Numbered from the stretch's first letter, positions 1 through 11,235 are shown. The stretch is DNA of 64,000 nt from Megaustenia siamemsis (GCA_032433765.1 JAVIAB010000101.1:64642640-64706639); one strand, 5' to 3'. Translations and numbers: made by a program. The notes: generated from the sequence alone by a model not told the origin.

Positions 1-903
1 TATTATCTGGCCCAGGAGCTATTCCTGCTTTCATATTGCGCAATGCGTCGTCAACTTCTTCTTCGAGTATGTCTGGTCCATCTCCATTATCTTTAATATT
101 TACTTCTGTTCGTTCATCATTATAATGATATTTAACATATTCTGACCATCGTTCGTTTATGCTTTCTTGTTCTATCAACAGGTTTCTTTCCTTTATATTA
201 AAAATCCTTTTTCGTTGATGTTTTTTTGTTCCTGTTAATTATTCATTTTGTTTGTATATTTCTTTGGCAATACCTTTTTGTTACGTTTCAATCTCCTTGC
301 ATATCTGTTTTAACCATGCTTCTTTTGCTTCATTGCAATTAATACAATTTATTTTTCTAATCGTTTATACTCTTTGATGTCCTTGTTTTTTCTTCTTTTT
401 TTTCTATTAACTGCAAAATGTTATATGTCGTCCATTTCCTTAGTGAATTTGTACTCACTGGTAGTATGAGCTCTTTTGATGTTTGTTGCATTGATTCCTT
501 TGCATTTCCCATAGTGCATTAATGATGTGTATCTTCTCTAATACATTATACCGATTCTGAATTGTGATGTTATATTTGTCTTGTAACTTCTTGTATGATT
601 TTAGTAAATCTAATTTTAACCTTATATTTACTGAGGCTCGTTTTGTTGCTTTTATTTCGACTCTATGCTTTTCCACAACTTGTACATGAGCACTATTGCA
701 ATTTGCCCCTGGTCTAGTTTTCACACAAACCAGACTGTTTCTAAATCTGTTGTTTATCATTATGCAATCAATTTGTTTACGTCCGGTGTCTCCTGGGCTT
801 TTCTTGTCCACATACGTCGTGGGTATTGCTTAAACCAGGTGTTTCCTATCATCAAGTTGTGTGTTCTTGCCCAGTCAATAAGTTTGTCACCTCTTTCATT
901 CAT
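1..903 (-). pseudogene. RTE-like LINE (family A2): endonuclease C-terminal half, linker and start of RT
   Basis: Minus-strand translation gives the end of an AP-type endonuclease (WARTHNLMIGNTWFK, then QIDCIMIN and a degraded SDH-type end, NSAHV, near 680). A basic linker follows (about 200-450), then the entry to the reverse transcriptase (LLIEQESINERW near 170, ALRNMKAGIAPGPDN near 1-60). The GIAPGPDN block is the usual start of the RT domain in RTE-type LINEs. The copy runs off the left edge. Frameshifts and stops make it a relic. Its N-terminal half lies at 2507-3110, because an I-like LINE interrupts it. The linker matches the copy at 49310, which places it in family A2. The domain call is confident and the clade name is an inference. 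Confidence 0.8.
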
Positions 904-911
904 CTCGCTTA
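904..911. repeat. Target-site duplication, left copy (CTCGCTTA)
   Basis: CTCGCTTA here is repeated exactly at 2499-2506. It flanks the I-like LINE and lies inside the endonuclease reading frame of the older RTE-like LINE, so it marks the insertion site. Confidence 0.8.
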
Positions 912-2498
912 GTTATTTAGTTATTTGCGGGTCATCATCATTGCACTCCGAACATGTCCATAGGTTCTCAGATCCCCTCCTCAGCAATTCCCTCAGCGTC
1001 CAGCGACTGACGACTCCAGTTCTATGTTGGTTGATAAGTCTTCTTACACGGCCACTAAGTGTCTCATTTCTGGCTGTGCCCAACTTAACTCCCATTTCCA
1101 TCATCCGAAGAAATGTCGTGGATATGTGTTTATCGAAGTCCTGTGCTCTTCCCACATCTCGGAGGGCATTGATGATGTCCGCCCGATCCATTGGTTGCCC
1201 GTCCTCAACGACAGCGCAGCTAGCCAACATGGCCGCTCTTTCATTTCCCCGTACTCCCGCATGTCCAGGGACATAGACAAAGGTGACCTTACGTATTTTG
1301 GATTTCTGCAACGACTCTACCCATTGCATGCGTACAGAGCCTGCCTCCACTGTTTTTAATCATGCTCATCGAATCACTCAGTATACATGCGTGGGTGTAG
1401 TCTTGTGACTCTAACCATTTTAATGCCTTGGTCACCGCCATCGCCTCCATTGTCATGCTACTCGTGGTCATGACGTATGCACCACTGTCTTCCTAGACTA
1501 TTCTGCATGCCGAACGTGCTGTAAATGCCCATGCACTTCTTTGGTGTCGTCTTACAGATCCGTCTGTATAGATGACTGCATCGGTGTTATCGCAGATGAG
1601 ACCGTTGACCTCGGCATTAACCACGACAGGGTTCTGTTCCCTACTTTTCCTGTCGAGTGTGACAAAACACGAGAAAGTTCCCTTGAATGACGTATGCACC
1701 GGTATCCACTCCTCACCAACGTTGATATTGGTAAGCCCACAGACCTGTTTGATGACATCTTCTGCTCGGCCCACCCATGATTTGCCTCTTTTTAGCCTGG
1801 TACCTTTCGCTGTGTTGAAGACGTGGTGCAATAGATGCTCTGTATCAGTACTAATTTTCAGGTATGCTCGTGCTCTCCAGATCTTGATTCTGTCATCCAT
1901 GGTTGGAAAGTCAAGAAGATACCTCATTGCTACACACGGATTGTCCCTAGTACATCCCAAGATAATGCGCATTTTGTATTTTCTCCTGCCTATCAATTTG
2001 AGTCGTACTGACACATAAGAATTGCAAGGGCATATTCGATAGGTGCGAGGACTAATCCCTGGAACAGAAGAGTAAGTAGCCTCTGCTCAATGTTGGCAGC
2101 TGCCTTGACCTTCAAGGCGGCTAATCCTTTGCGGGATTTTGTTATCACATGGTCGACGTGGTCCCGAAAACACAGGCTGCGATCAAACTTAACTCCGATG
2201 TATGTCATCAACTTGTCCCTGGTCACCTCATCAGCTCCCATTCGTACTACCGGTGTGGTCGTATTAACGATATGATTGTCAAGGGAGAACCATGAAACTG
2301 AAGCTTTATTAGGATTAACCACGGCACCTGATACCCCACACCAGGAAGAAATGCGATCGAGTTCATCTTGCATTGTGGAAGCGATTCCTGGTCTGTCTCT
2401 TCCCTGTCGATATATCATAATATCATCAGCAAAAGTCATAGTTCTTGCCATCCAGCTGTTGTTCCGTGATCGTTATTGTGTACACGTTAAATAGAACT
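912..2498 (-). mobile_element. 5'-truncated I-like LINE (RT C-terminal part and RNase H)
   Basis: On the minus strand this reads from the middle of RT (VLFNVYT; TFADDIMIY, the metal-binding ADD motif near 2420) through a connection domain to an RNase H and a short repetitive 3' tail of AATAACTA type (912-935). LINEs with a C-terminal RNase H belong to the I/R1/LOA/Ingi group, hence the name. A nearly identical copy is at 61141-62461. It is truncated at the 5' end, as is usual for LINEs, and flanked by the 8-bp duplication CTCGCTTA. Frameshifts after the ADD block and between the RNase H segments make it non-functional. It is younger than the endonuclease it interrupts. Confidence 0.85.
913..1590 (-). 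pseudogene. RNase H domain relic of the I-like LINE
   Basis: The RNase H active-site blocks are visible in order on the minus strand: VIYTDGS near 1570, SSMTMEAMAV near 1450, CILSDS near 1375, and YVPGHAGVRGNERA near 1235-1275. The last catalytic aspartate, present as NERAD in the copy at 61.1 kb, is alanine here (NERAA). There is a stop after the first block (...RIV stop) and a frameshift before the GHAG block. Together these indicate a dead domain that would otherwise degrade the RNA strand of the RNA-DNA hybrid during retrotransposition. Confidence 0.8.
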
Positions 2499-2506
2499 CT
2501 CGCTTA
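2499..2506. repeat. Target-site duplication, right copy (CTCGCTTA)
   Basis: Exact partner of 904-911. The endonuclease frame (LDCYDLSE) ends here and resumes at 904 (LSEMNERGDKLIDWA), so the two sides were once contiguous. Confidence 0.8.
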
Positions 2507-3110
2507 AGTCATAACAGTCAAGTTCTTCCTCAAATATTTCTTTTTCTACTTTTGCGTTGAGGTTCCCTAGAACTATGACATTTTAAAGTGCTTTGCATTA
2601 ATGAATCGCCATATTAAGCTCCTGGTAAAATGTATCAACTGGTTCATCTGGACTGTCTGCTGTTGGTGCATTGAGATTTATATTTATTGACTTTCCGTTT
2701 AATTTCACTAAATGGGCTCAGTCAGATATTACCCAAAACCATCTCACCGTGCCTGCTCCAAGATGATACCTACTTCTCTTTGGTGTTCAGTATTTCCAGT
2801 GTATATTATTTTATGTTCAGCAGAATATGTTTCCCCTGATCCTGTGCATCTAATTTCGCACAGTCCCAATAAATGTAAACTCAGTCTTTTCATGTTCCGT
2901 TTGATGCTTTCCAGAGTGTTCTTACATTCCAAGCACCTATCTTCAGAGTCTGTTTTATCGTTATCTTGCTTACAATAGCTTGGTGACGATCGGGTATCAC
3001 AGGGTGAACATGATATCCCGTACCGAACGAAGGTTTTCCATTGAAATCCCCCTTAACGTTGTTGTCGTGATTTCTATTATTGCGGCGATTCATGATTGTA
3101 CACATAAATT
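2507..3110 (-). pseudogene. RTE-like LINE: N-terminal half of the AP endonuclease
   Basis: The minus strand starts at an ATG near 3090 (MNRRNNRNHDNN) and reaches the endonuclease N-terminus LKIGAWNVRTL near 2960. It continues with LGLCEIRCTGSG near 2850, a degraded GNLNAKV (normally GDFNAKV) near 2555, and the AGHG-less end at the insertion site. The order of blocks is that of apurinic endonucleases of RTE-type LINEs, which nick the target for priming. Several stops and frameshifts are present. The 5'UTR fragment at 35780-36008 has the same ATGAATCGC start context. Confidence 0.75.
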
Positions 3111-3274
3111 AGACGGTGGCTTTCTAAGTAATACAATAGAGGCATAGAATAGTTGTCATTAAAGTTTTGGTTTTTTATTATTGTTGCTTCTCATTTCATA
3201 TTTATATGCTATTGAGATATATTATGAAGTATGCTAAGTAGACACAAGGTCCTTTTTTAAGCATCTCGATTATC

Positions 3275-3710
3275 AATACTTGAATCTTCTCATCATTCCT
3301 ATATGGTGCAGAAACATGGACATTAAACAGTAAAACAGAACAGAAAATTTACGCCTTTGAAGAGTGGATATAAAGAATATAGGTAGAATTGTTTGGAACG
3401 AAAAGAAAACAAACGATGAAGTTTTAAAACAACTAAAAATGAAAAGAGAACTACTAAACACAATTCAAACAAGACAAATGAGATTTTTGGGCCATGTTAA
3501 AAGACACAACAGCCTACTGAATGTAATATTGGAGGGGAAAATGCAAGATAAAAGAGGCAGAGGTAGATGAAGAATAACATGACAGAGTAACATCAAAAGA
3601 TGGACAAGTCAGCATATGACAACCTGCAACATTAAAGCAAGAGACAAAGCAGAATGGTGCTCCATATTAGCCAATCTTCGTTGCGGAGATGGCACTGAAT
3701 GATGAAGATG
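3275..3710 (+). mobile_element. 5'-truncated RTE-like LINE, family A, C-terminal tail of RT
   Basis: The plus strand encodes YGAETWTLN, then IGRIVWNEKKTNDEVLKQ, MRFLGHVKRHNSL and a basic KRGRGR stretch, as in the better copy at 16689-17372. It ends in GGAGATGGCACTGAATGATGAAGATGATAATG, the family A 3' end with a GAT-rich tail. There are stops after KRGRGR and within the 5' part. Only the region downstream of the catalytic RT motifs is preserved. Confidence 0.75.
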
Positions 3711-4114
3711 ATAATGAAAATGTTTCCCTTTCTGTACACAAATCATTCTGTCAGGGTGTAGACAGTGGTTTTCGACAATACGTAAGAAGCACTGGCCACG
3801 TGAATGAGTCTTACAGATATTGTTTCATATAGCATTGTCGTTTCTGACTGTAAAAGTGATTTTAGTCTGAAATAGTGAAATACTATAGAAACTCTGTAGA
3901 AATCAATGACATAATTAATCATACAACACACGAATTATTTAGAAGCATTGTAACATTTGGTTCCAATGCTTACGTATGTTCCATTTACACCTGTTTATTC
4001 TCCTCAAAAAAAGGGAAGAAAAACAGTGATTATTATAAGGTAAGTAAATGTAATCTATATTCAATTGCTATTACAGAGATGTTACTTAATGATGGTATAT
4101 CGGGATTTAGTTAG
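3711..4114. other. No recognised feature
   Basis: AT-rich sequence without a convincing coding segment. A GTAAGT site follows ATTATAAG at about 4040, but the acceptors before it are poor. Confidence 0.4.
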
Positions 4115-5072
4115 ATAGTTTGACTATTCTGCCTGCCGAGCGTGCTGTAAATGCCCATGCACTTCTTTGTTGTCGTATTACAGATCCGTCTGTGTACACG
4201 TTAAATAGAACTGTTGACAATGGTGAGCCTTGTGGCAGCCCTGGACAAATGGATGTTGGCTCAGAAGACCAACTTCCACATCTGAGTATCACCTTCCTCT
4301 GAAAAAGTACCGCAGGCGAATCCATCTAATGAGGAAGGGGTGCATCGCCAGTTTGAGGAGCATATGCATGAGATATTCAAATGGTACCCTGTTGGATGCA
4401 TCCTCAAGATCTATAGCAGCAGCACATGTATCCTCTCGTCTGTGGAAGCCTTCGAAGACGTCATAGGCAAATACTGCCGCATTGAGCCATGTCTCTTTGT
4501 TATATCTATAACCTCCGAGTGTGGGTGGGAACACGCGTTTCTATTCAAGGTGACAGGTGAGGACACGGGCAACTATTTTCTCCAGTAGCTTGCCCGCAGT
4601 GTTCTACATTGTGATGATTCTGTAGGCACTGATCTGAGAATGGTCCTTGTTTGGCTTCGGTAGCGGTTGTAAGTAGCTGTGTAGCCACTCCTCCTAAATC
4701 CGGCCACCCCGAATACTGGCATAAACTCATTGGCAAGTTTTGTGAAGTCTTTGTCAGCTAAATCGCCTATGTCATCGTACCGAACACCATCTGGACCAGG
4801 AGCAGTGTTGTGTGACCTTTTAAGTGTCGTGCGAATGGTATCGGTTGTGATTGCGAGATCTTCTTCACGACCTACATCCTTACACAATTTTGACAGCGAT
4901 CCCCGTATCCTCATTCTTACAGCCTTATTTCTTCGGTCCGTCTGCTCAATGTAGCGGGCAAGCAGGGCCATCCATTTGCTCTCATCAGATTTGTGCCATA
5001 TCCGGCCTGTGCTCTGAAAGTCTGGTATGCCTCTGTGTCGTGTTGTGTGGTGTTGTGTCATTCATGCTCTGA
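4115..5072 (-). pseudogene. I-like LINE fragment: RT N-terminal half, fused to start of RNase H by deletion
   Basis: From right to left the minus strand gives a linker (RIWHKSDESKWMALLARY near 4990), the RT entry (HNTAPGPDGVRYDDI near 4790) and the palm helix (CAAAIDLEDASNRVPFE, where FD is replaced by SN, near 4410). Next comes the block GLPQGSPLSTVLFNVY near 4230. The frame then jumps straight to TDGSVIRQQRSAWAF, the start of RNase H, near 4190, so the ADD active site and the connection domain are deleted. It ends at about 4115 without the family 3' tail, which is unlike the usual 5' truncation and points to a later deletion. It is dead by stops and missing motifs. Confidence 0.8.
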
Positions 5073-5199
5073 TGAAGGCGCCAGAATGTGGCGAGCGATT
5101 TTTCTAAGTACACTAAGTCAAATTAATTATTCATTTTTACAGAAGTCATCCCTCGTAGGAGGCAGGAGAGATGGACGCAGCCACCCTTGTGGAACGTAG

Positions 5200-5315
5200 A
5201 TCCTCGTATCCTCATTCTTACAGCCTCATTTCTTTGCTGACCAAAGAATGTCTTCTCAGTGTAGCGGGCATGCAGGACTTTCCCGTTGCTCTCATCAGAT
5301 TTGTGCCATATCCGA
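5200..5315 (-). pseudogene. Second copy of an I-like LINE linker segment
   Basis: This stretch repeats the linker at about 4900-5010 (RIWHKSDES, EAVRMRIRGS on the minus strand) with substitutions and a small insertion. It is therefore a separate copy, or a local duplication, of the same part of the I-like LINE. Confidence 0.7.
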
Positions 5316-5690
5316 CATGTGATGAACGTCATTTTCTGCGGAGACTTTAATGCTAGAGGATACCAGTGGGGCAACGTCATATCCAACAAGCAGGGATAAG
5401 ACCTAGAGATTGCACTGGTGTCGGCCGATTTAGTATGCTTGAATGATGGAAGGGTAACACGAATGGCCACTCGAACAGGGGACTCTGATAGTGTCATAGA
5501 CCTAGCACTTGTGTCTTCCACCTTCGTACCGGTTTGCAGGTGGAGTGCACTGGTGTTCCACGGAAGTGATCTCTATCCATGTGTCCTCCTAATTGAGAAA
5601 AACATAAATATAAGCCAGAAAAGAAAGCTCTACACATTAAACTATGAGAAAACAGACCAGTACGTCATTAGCAAAATCAGACATACGAAA
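5316..5690 (+). pseudogene. I-like LINE endonuclease C-terminal part
   Basis: The plus strand encodes the endonuclease blocks IFCGDFNARGYQWG near 5330, SDSVIDLALVSST near 5490 and HGSDLYP near 5560. In AP-type endonucleases the last block is normally SDH; here H is replaced by L. A stop interrupts the frame near 5400. It abuts the minus-strand linker at 5315, so parts of one LINE family stand head to head. This may be an inversion or two independent insertions. Confidence 0.7.
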
Positions 5691-5855
5691 CAGAGCGCCC
5701 TCGTAGGAACAGGAGATTGTTACGTGAACATAACAAGTATATTGGTAAGATGTGTTTCTGTAACAGCTGAAGGTAATTTATTCTTAATAGCACTCATGAT
5801 AGATTGCCCACAAATGTATGTGGAGCCAAATCTGCACACACACCTTAGACCGTTT

Positions 5856-5935
5856 GTCTTACGCACGGTATATCTGATGTCGTTAAATCACATTCTTCTC
5901 GGTTCGTCCCTGCCTCGTGTTCCGTTTCAAAATAG
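5856..5935 (+). repeat. Isolated unit of the 71-bp repeat
   Basis: ATGTCGTTAAATCACATTC and CTCGGTTCGTCCCTGCCTCG correspond to one unit of the array at 6881-7845, about 1 kb away. It is diverged and single. Confidence 0.75.
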
Positions 5936-6880
5936 TGGAGCGTTTTACGTTCTCTCGATCACTGCAGACAATGCATCTGGAATTTGATTAATTTCGGCTC
6001 TCTGAATGCAATTATCTGTGTTGAAATCAAAGTGATGTTCTACTTAGCAAATCAGCGTGACGAATTGGACAAATCTGCACAGGCGAGTACATACAGCAAT
6101 GTTTCTTTTTGACAAGTCAAGTATTGTAACGGCGACCTTCACCGTCTAGTGTTGACATGCGGTTTGCGTCACAGTAAGTGCTGTTTAATGGCCGACGTTG
6201 GAATTTTTGACGCAAGTTATTTACATGCTGAAACGCATTAATGGATTGATCCGTCAAGTCGACCGACAATTTTCCTCTTTGGGGATTTGCACCGTGTTTC
6301 GTTCGTTGTACGCAAACCGCAGGGTCTGTTGTTTGATGTGTGACGGGGATAATTCGACGACTAACTGTCTGTTTATATATTCGGTTGCAGTCAAGAACAA
6401 GGGTCCTAACACCATTAAGCGCTATACATTTTTTTTCTCAATATGACGATCATCATTTTCCGGAGGACGTGAACTTCCATGGTATATGGTGGATAGGCGG
6501 CGGGAACCACTGACGGCTATGTCTGAAGGATGTTCCATGTTGCAGTTTCCTCATATTCCAAGTCCGGCTTGTTGCAGGAGCTACTGAGTTAAGTAATATG
6601 TGCACACTGTGAGCTGTGTGTGTTCATCCGTTTTTATCATGTTTCAATGTCCCAATTGTTTATGATGTAGGATTATATCGTGTGACAGGGAACAGTTGAC
6701 TGTGTTCAATTTCTGCTTATGTCTTTTGGCGTGTGCTGAGACTTCTACGATGGGGACCACAGTTACCTTTCTTTGTTGGTAGATGAGTTAGTAATTCGAA
6801 TGATTCCACTGGCACGTGCGGTTGAGCAATTATGGATTTTAATTCGTTTGCAGTGATACCGTAGCCTTCCATAACCAATA
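5936..6880. other. Unassigned sequence with a 12-bp inverted repeat and a possible 24-nt microexon
   Basis: No coding similarity recognised. TGCGGTTTGCGT at 6158-6169 is mirrored exactly by ACGCAAACCGCA at 6310-6321, but no flanking duplication supports a mobile element. A pyrimidine-rich acceptor ending at 6149 lies 24 nt before an exact GTAAGT at 6174. Confidence 0.4.
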
Positions 6881-7845
6881 ACCAATATCTTCTCGGTCCG
6901 GTCCGTCCCTGCCTAGTATTATGTTGTTTTGTGCATAGGCTCACTGATGTCGTTAAACCACATTGTTCTCGGTCCGTCCCTGACTCGTCTTCTGTTGCCC
7001 TGTGCACGGTCTATCTGAGGTCGTTAAACCACATTGTTCTCGGACCTTCCCTGCCTCGTCTTCTCTTGTCATATACGCGGGTTTTCTGATGTAGTTAAAC
7101 CACATTCTTCTCGGTCCGTCCCTGACTCGTCATCTGTTGTCCTGTGCACGGTCTCTCTGATGTCGTTAAACCACATTGTTCTCTGTCCGTTCTTGCCTCG
7201 TCATCTGTTGCCCTGTGCACGGTCTCTCTGATGTCGTTAAACCACATTGTTCTCTGTCCGTCCTTGCCTCGTCATCTGTTGCCCTGTGCACGGTCTCTGA
7301 TGTCGTTAAACCACATTGTTCTCTGTCCGTCCTTGCCTCGTCATCTGTTGCCCTGTGCACGGTCTATCTGAGGTCGTTAAACCACATTGTTCTCGGACCT
7401 TCCCTGCCTCGTCTACTGTTGTCCTGTGCACGGTCTATCTGAGGTCGTTAAACCACATTGTTCTCTGTCCGTCCCTGACTCGTCTACTGTTGTCCTGTGC
7501 ACGGTCTCTCTGATGTCGTTACACCATATTCTTCTCGGTCCATCCCTGCCTCGTCTTCTATTGTCTTGTGCATGGTCTCTCTGATGTAGTTAAACCACAT
7601 TCTTCTCGGTCCGTCCCTGCCTCGTTTTCTCTTGTCTTATTCACGGTCTCTCTGATGTCGTTAAACCACATTCTTGTCAATCCGTCCCTGCCTCGTCTTC
7701 TGTTGTCTTGTACACGGTCTCTATGATGTCGTTAAAACACTTTCTCCTCGGTCCAACCCTGCCTCCTCTTCTGTTGTCTTGTGCACGGTCTCTATGATGT
7801 CGTTAACCCATATTCTTCCCGGTCTGTCCCTGCCTCGTATTTCTC
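6881..7845. repeat. 71-bp tandem array, about 14 units
   Basis: The unit starts GTTAAACCACATT and contains CTCGGTCCGTCCCTGCCTCG and GTGCACGGTCTCTCTGATGTC. It repeats with a period of 71 bp at 6952, 7023, 7094, 7165, 7236, 7304 (this step is 68), 7375, 7446, 7517, 7588, 7659, 7730 and 7801. The first and last units are the most diverged, and those at 7165-7375 are almost identical, so the array probably grew in its centre. The overlapping open frames on both strands are by-products of the repeat. Confidence 0.9.
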
Positions 7846-8010
7846 GAAAAAAAATTAGTTACATTTTGTTCCCTCCAACCAGCTGTGTGTTTTGATATGA
7901 CTAGTATTTTAATTTTCTCTGATAGATGTTGCTTATTAGCTATTTATTATGCGTGTTTATGTTATTTACTATATCTTCATTGTTTTCTTTTTCATTATCG
8001 AATGTATAAT

Positions 8011-9066
8011 TGAAGCCGTCTTCTGTACCTTCTCTTTTAGAAGCACCATTTGAAGCCGTCTTCGTTATGTGGTATTCTTTATTCAGCAAACGACATTTAA
8101 AAATCGACATTTGAAGCAGTAATTTCTGTATCAGCCGATCCTTGTAGCAGAAGATAAGAAGAAGTCTTATTTTGATGAAGCGCTATATGATCATCTGTTT
8201 CCACAGATTTCTTTGCATGATCATATATACATCACCGGATACTTGAACCACTACTGTACTTTAAGTACTTGATCCTTATAGCCTCTGGTCTTTTCACAAC
8301 CACAGGCATGCTCAAGCTTGCGGCCCTTGTAACTACAATTGGCCTGGTGCGACTGTATGGAACACCAGGGGTCAATCAATTTGCTTGTATGCCATAGGTA
8401 CTTTCTTGGGCCCCTGACCAATAGAGTGTTCCGACCTTTTGGGAACTCAAAGCACCAACTGATTCACGATCAAATCTCTCCTCCTGCGTTTCTGATAAAA
8501 CCAGGAACCCGTTCAGTGACCAGCAGATTACGCACTCTCGGTTTCGTCAGAAAGTGTATGCGAATATCATCAGCGATAGCTTCCACCATGACATCTACAT
8601 CTCACATGTCTTTTGACGATTTGTGGTTTCAACAATTAAACAAAAGGTCAACTAATTGTCTCATGTCACCCGACAAATATTAACTGTTTATTAATTTAAA
8701 GAACAATTCCAATTATAATATTTACATCAGCACTTAACAACTATCCAGCAGCACGAGACGATCATTCAGGACTTGTTAACACTGATTAACTGCCAAGGCT
8801 CTCCTTCCAAGAGCAATCCAACATCCTGACTCTCTCTTTCTGCCCACTTCTAACTGTCCTTTCTTCAACTCTCCTCCCCACTAACTAAACTGTCGTTTTT
8901 CATACGTCACCCTCCTGTCTATCCCCCGTTCCATTTGGTGCACCGTTTCTTTCGCTTTCCACTTTTGCTCGCTGTGCAACTATATTTCATTCTGACTTCT
9001 GCAACTATTTGGTCCACTGTTATACTACACATCCTGCTCTACACTACCTGCTACCTCCCTGCTTCA
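8011..9066 (-). repeat. LTR, copy A
   Basis: About 1.06 kb, the most complete of the three LTRs. It begins TGAAGC and ends GCTTCA on the plus strand. Copy B lacks about 85 bp that are present here near 8920-9015. Confidence 0.85.
8339..8683 (+). other. Antisense 114-codon open frame in LTR A
   Basis: An open frame of the same length and similar sequence is present at 11564-11908 in LTR B. In LTR C a deletion near 14877 breaks it. I do not recognise the product. Conservation in paralogous LTRs alone does not prove coding, because the LTRs are recent duplicates of one another. Confidence 0.25.
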
Positions 9067-9100
9067 CTGCCTTCTATCTTCTCCTAGTTATTAATCTATC

Positions 9101-10555
9101 CTAATAACTAACCAGTACCATCCATGTTCTACTCAATTCCTTATTTTCTTTACCTCCTATTCTGCTAATTATACCATCCATTTGTCGACCTATAATTATC
9201 ATGTCTTTGATGACCTTTCTTATCTTTCTTACATCTAAAATCATAAATGTGTCCCCTTTCCTGCGCATGTGATGTATCAAACTGATCATATTTTTTAAAA
9301 TCTATTTCCCTATTATCATCTCTACTCCTACCGTAATGTGGTTGCCTACTTTCCTCCATATCGAATATTTCCTTGAACATTCGTTCCTCTTGCTGTCTTG
9401 CCAATCTTTCTATGTCGGCTGCGGTTAATTTCCATTGACCATCCTTACTCTCAGCCTTTTGCGTGTTTTCTGTGATCTCTTCGTGCTACTTGTGGCCATT
9501 TCTTCTTAGCTATGAGTTGTCCTTGGTAACATCCGCTCCATATTGGCAGTGAATTTCTCTATCATCATTAACATTTTGTCACCACTATCTTGCGCCGGCT
9601 TTTCCATGTCCCCTTTTCCTGTTACTAATAATACGTTCTCATTAATACCATCTACATGTGTTCCCATATTTTCTGTGTCTATTTGTTTGCCTGTCATCAT
9701 TCCCCTATTCCTTGTTCCTTTCTCAACCATCCGTTTATTACTATATGTGTATTCCGATATTTCTGTTTGTATACCTTTTTCTTCTTTCCGCACTTCTCGT
9801 TCTGTTTCCTAGTTCATACCTACTCCGACATTAACATAACTTTGTATAACCCTATTTTCTAACGTTATCTGTGTCTCCTTAGTCTCATATGTCTTCTTTA
9901 CTTTCCTTACCTTCTTTAGTTTCTTACAGCCTAACTTCCGTCCTCTATTCATGTCATCTCCATCTGCTGCCAAAAACTCTTCCTTATCTGATGCATCTGT
10001 TCTTGTGTCTGTTGTCCTAATACATTTTTCATTTTGTTCCCTAATACTGCTGTTTATACTGAGACTATACAACTTATCTTTTCTTCTATTTTCTAGTCCC
10101 TCTCTTCTTCCTCTACTACTGTATCCTTAAAACGGTTTTGTCTCTAGGTTGTCTTTATGTCTTTTTTCTATGTGTCTAAACACTTCCACCTTTATCTTAT
10201 AGCTTGTTATTTTATGCCCTTGTTTTAGAATCGTATTTACTATTATACTTTTTCTATACAGTATTATGGCTTTATTTGTGCCGTCCAGTCTGCCTAGAAA
10301 TTTGCAAAACATTATTTGCCCAAATTATTCAAAATACTTCATAACTTGTTGTTCTTTAATGCCTTCCCTCAATCCTTTAACTATTATCTTACAGCTATTA
10401 GTTTCCTTGTCCTTCAACCTACATTGCCTCACTATGTGATCTAATTCCTTACATCTATGACATCTTCTACTCTCCTGCATACTATCTACTCTTCCTCTAT
10501 AGCTATGCCCCTGGTGTCTCAGTGTTGTGTGGTCCCTTCCTAACTCCTCACCCAT
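9101..10555 (-). pseudogene. Gag-like protein relic, copy A (CCHC knuckle and RRM-like domain)
   Basis: On the minus strand an ATG at 10555 opens MGEELGRDH. A zinc knuckle CHRCKELDHIVRQC (CX2CX4HX4C, near 10440) follows, then an RRM-like fold: beta strand CKIIVKGL, helix KEQQVMKYFE, strand FCKFLGR, and an RNP1-like GTNKAIILYR (near 10270). A basic stretch (GCKKLKKVRKVKKTYE near 9920), an acidic-polar segment (GDKMLMMIEKFTANMERML near 9570) and a charged C-terminus to about 9101 complete it. Knuckle plus RNA-binding domain suggests a nucleocapsid-type role in packaging RNA. At least one stop (near 10330) and several frameshifts break it; copy B is broken at other places. The reading as one protein is inferred from the two copies together. 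Confidence 0.7.
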
Positions 10556-11220
10556 TTTCTAACTGGCCTGCAATATTTACCCCTCCTGACTATTTCCTTC
10601 AATTTTCACTCTCACTCTATTATCCTGTTATCTGTTACCCTCTCTGATTCTTCTTTCTATTCCAACATACACACCCTTAACAACTGATATGAGATCTCGT
10701 ATTTTGCCTTTCAATCAACGTGTGTTGTCTGTTACCATTAATTTACAATTTCATTCAACAATGTATTATCTGTCTCATCACTTCAACACTCACTGTATAT
10801 CTCAGCCATGTGTGTTATTTGGTATAATCCTATCTGTTCTTTATCCTACTCCCTTTTCCTTCATTAATCAATTATCCCCCTGATTCTATCTAAAACAAAT
10901 TTCTAACACAAACAACTGAGATATTTTTATGTGAACTGTTACCCCTTCTTGTATACTCGTTCTAACACTCCAATTAATTTTCACAATACTATCAACAGTG
11001 CTTTCTCTCTGTAATTATTATTCTAACTAATTAATTTCACATCCATGATGATCCTTAGAAAAGCGCACAGTTTTACGATTTGTTGTCGCTGTAATTCGCT
11101 ATATGTGACCCAGCGTTGATATTCGCACCAACGTATCAATATTTGAAGCCGTATTTAGCAGAACTTGCCCTTTTTATCGCAGTTGTTTCGTACTTCGCGT
11201 CATGACCAGGTTGTCTAGTA

Positions 11221-11233
11221 GGTCACGGCGCCA
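11221..11233 (-). promoter_or_regulatory. Primer-binding-like site for internal region A
   Basis: On the minus strand TGGCGCCGTGACC starts two bases after the CA end of LTR B. TGG at this spacing is the usual mark of a tRNA-primed LTR element, and TGGCGCC would pair with a tRNA 3' end in GGCGCCA. The tRNA was not identified. Confidence 0.65.
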
Positions 11234-11235
11234 TT

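Noticed and set aside
6158..6321. MITE with 12-bp inverted ends
   Set aside because: No target duplication and no second copy in the window; a 12-bp match may be chance.
6881..7845. Regular repeats suggesting a CRISPR array
   Set aside because: Whole 71-bp units repeat without unique spacers, and the surroundings are animal DNA.
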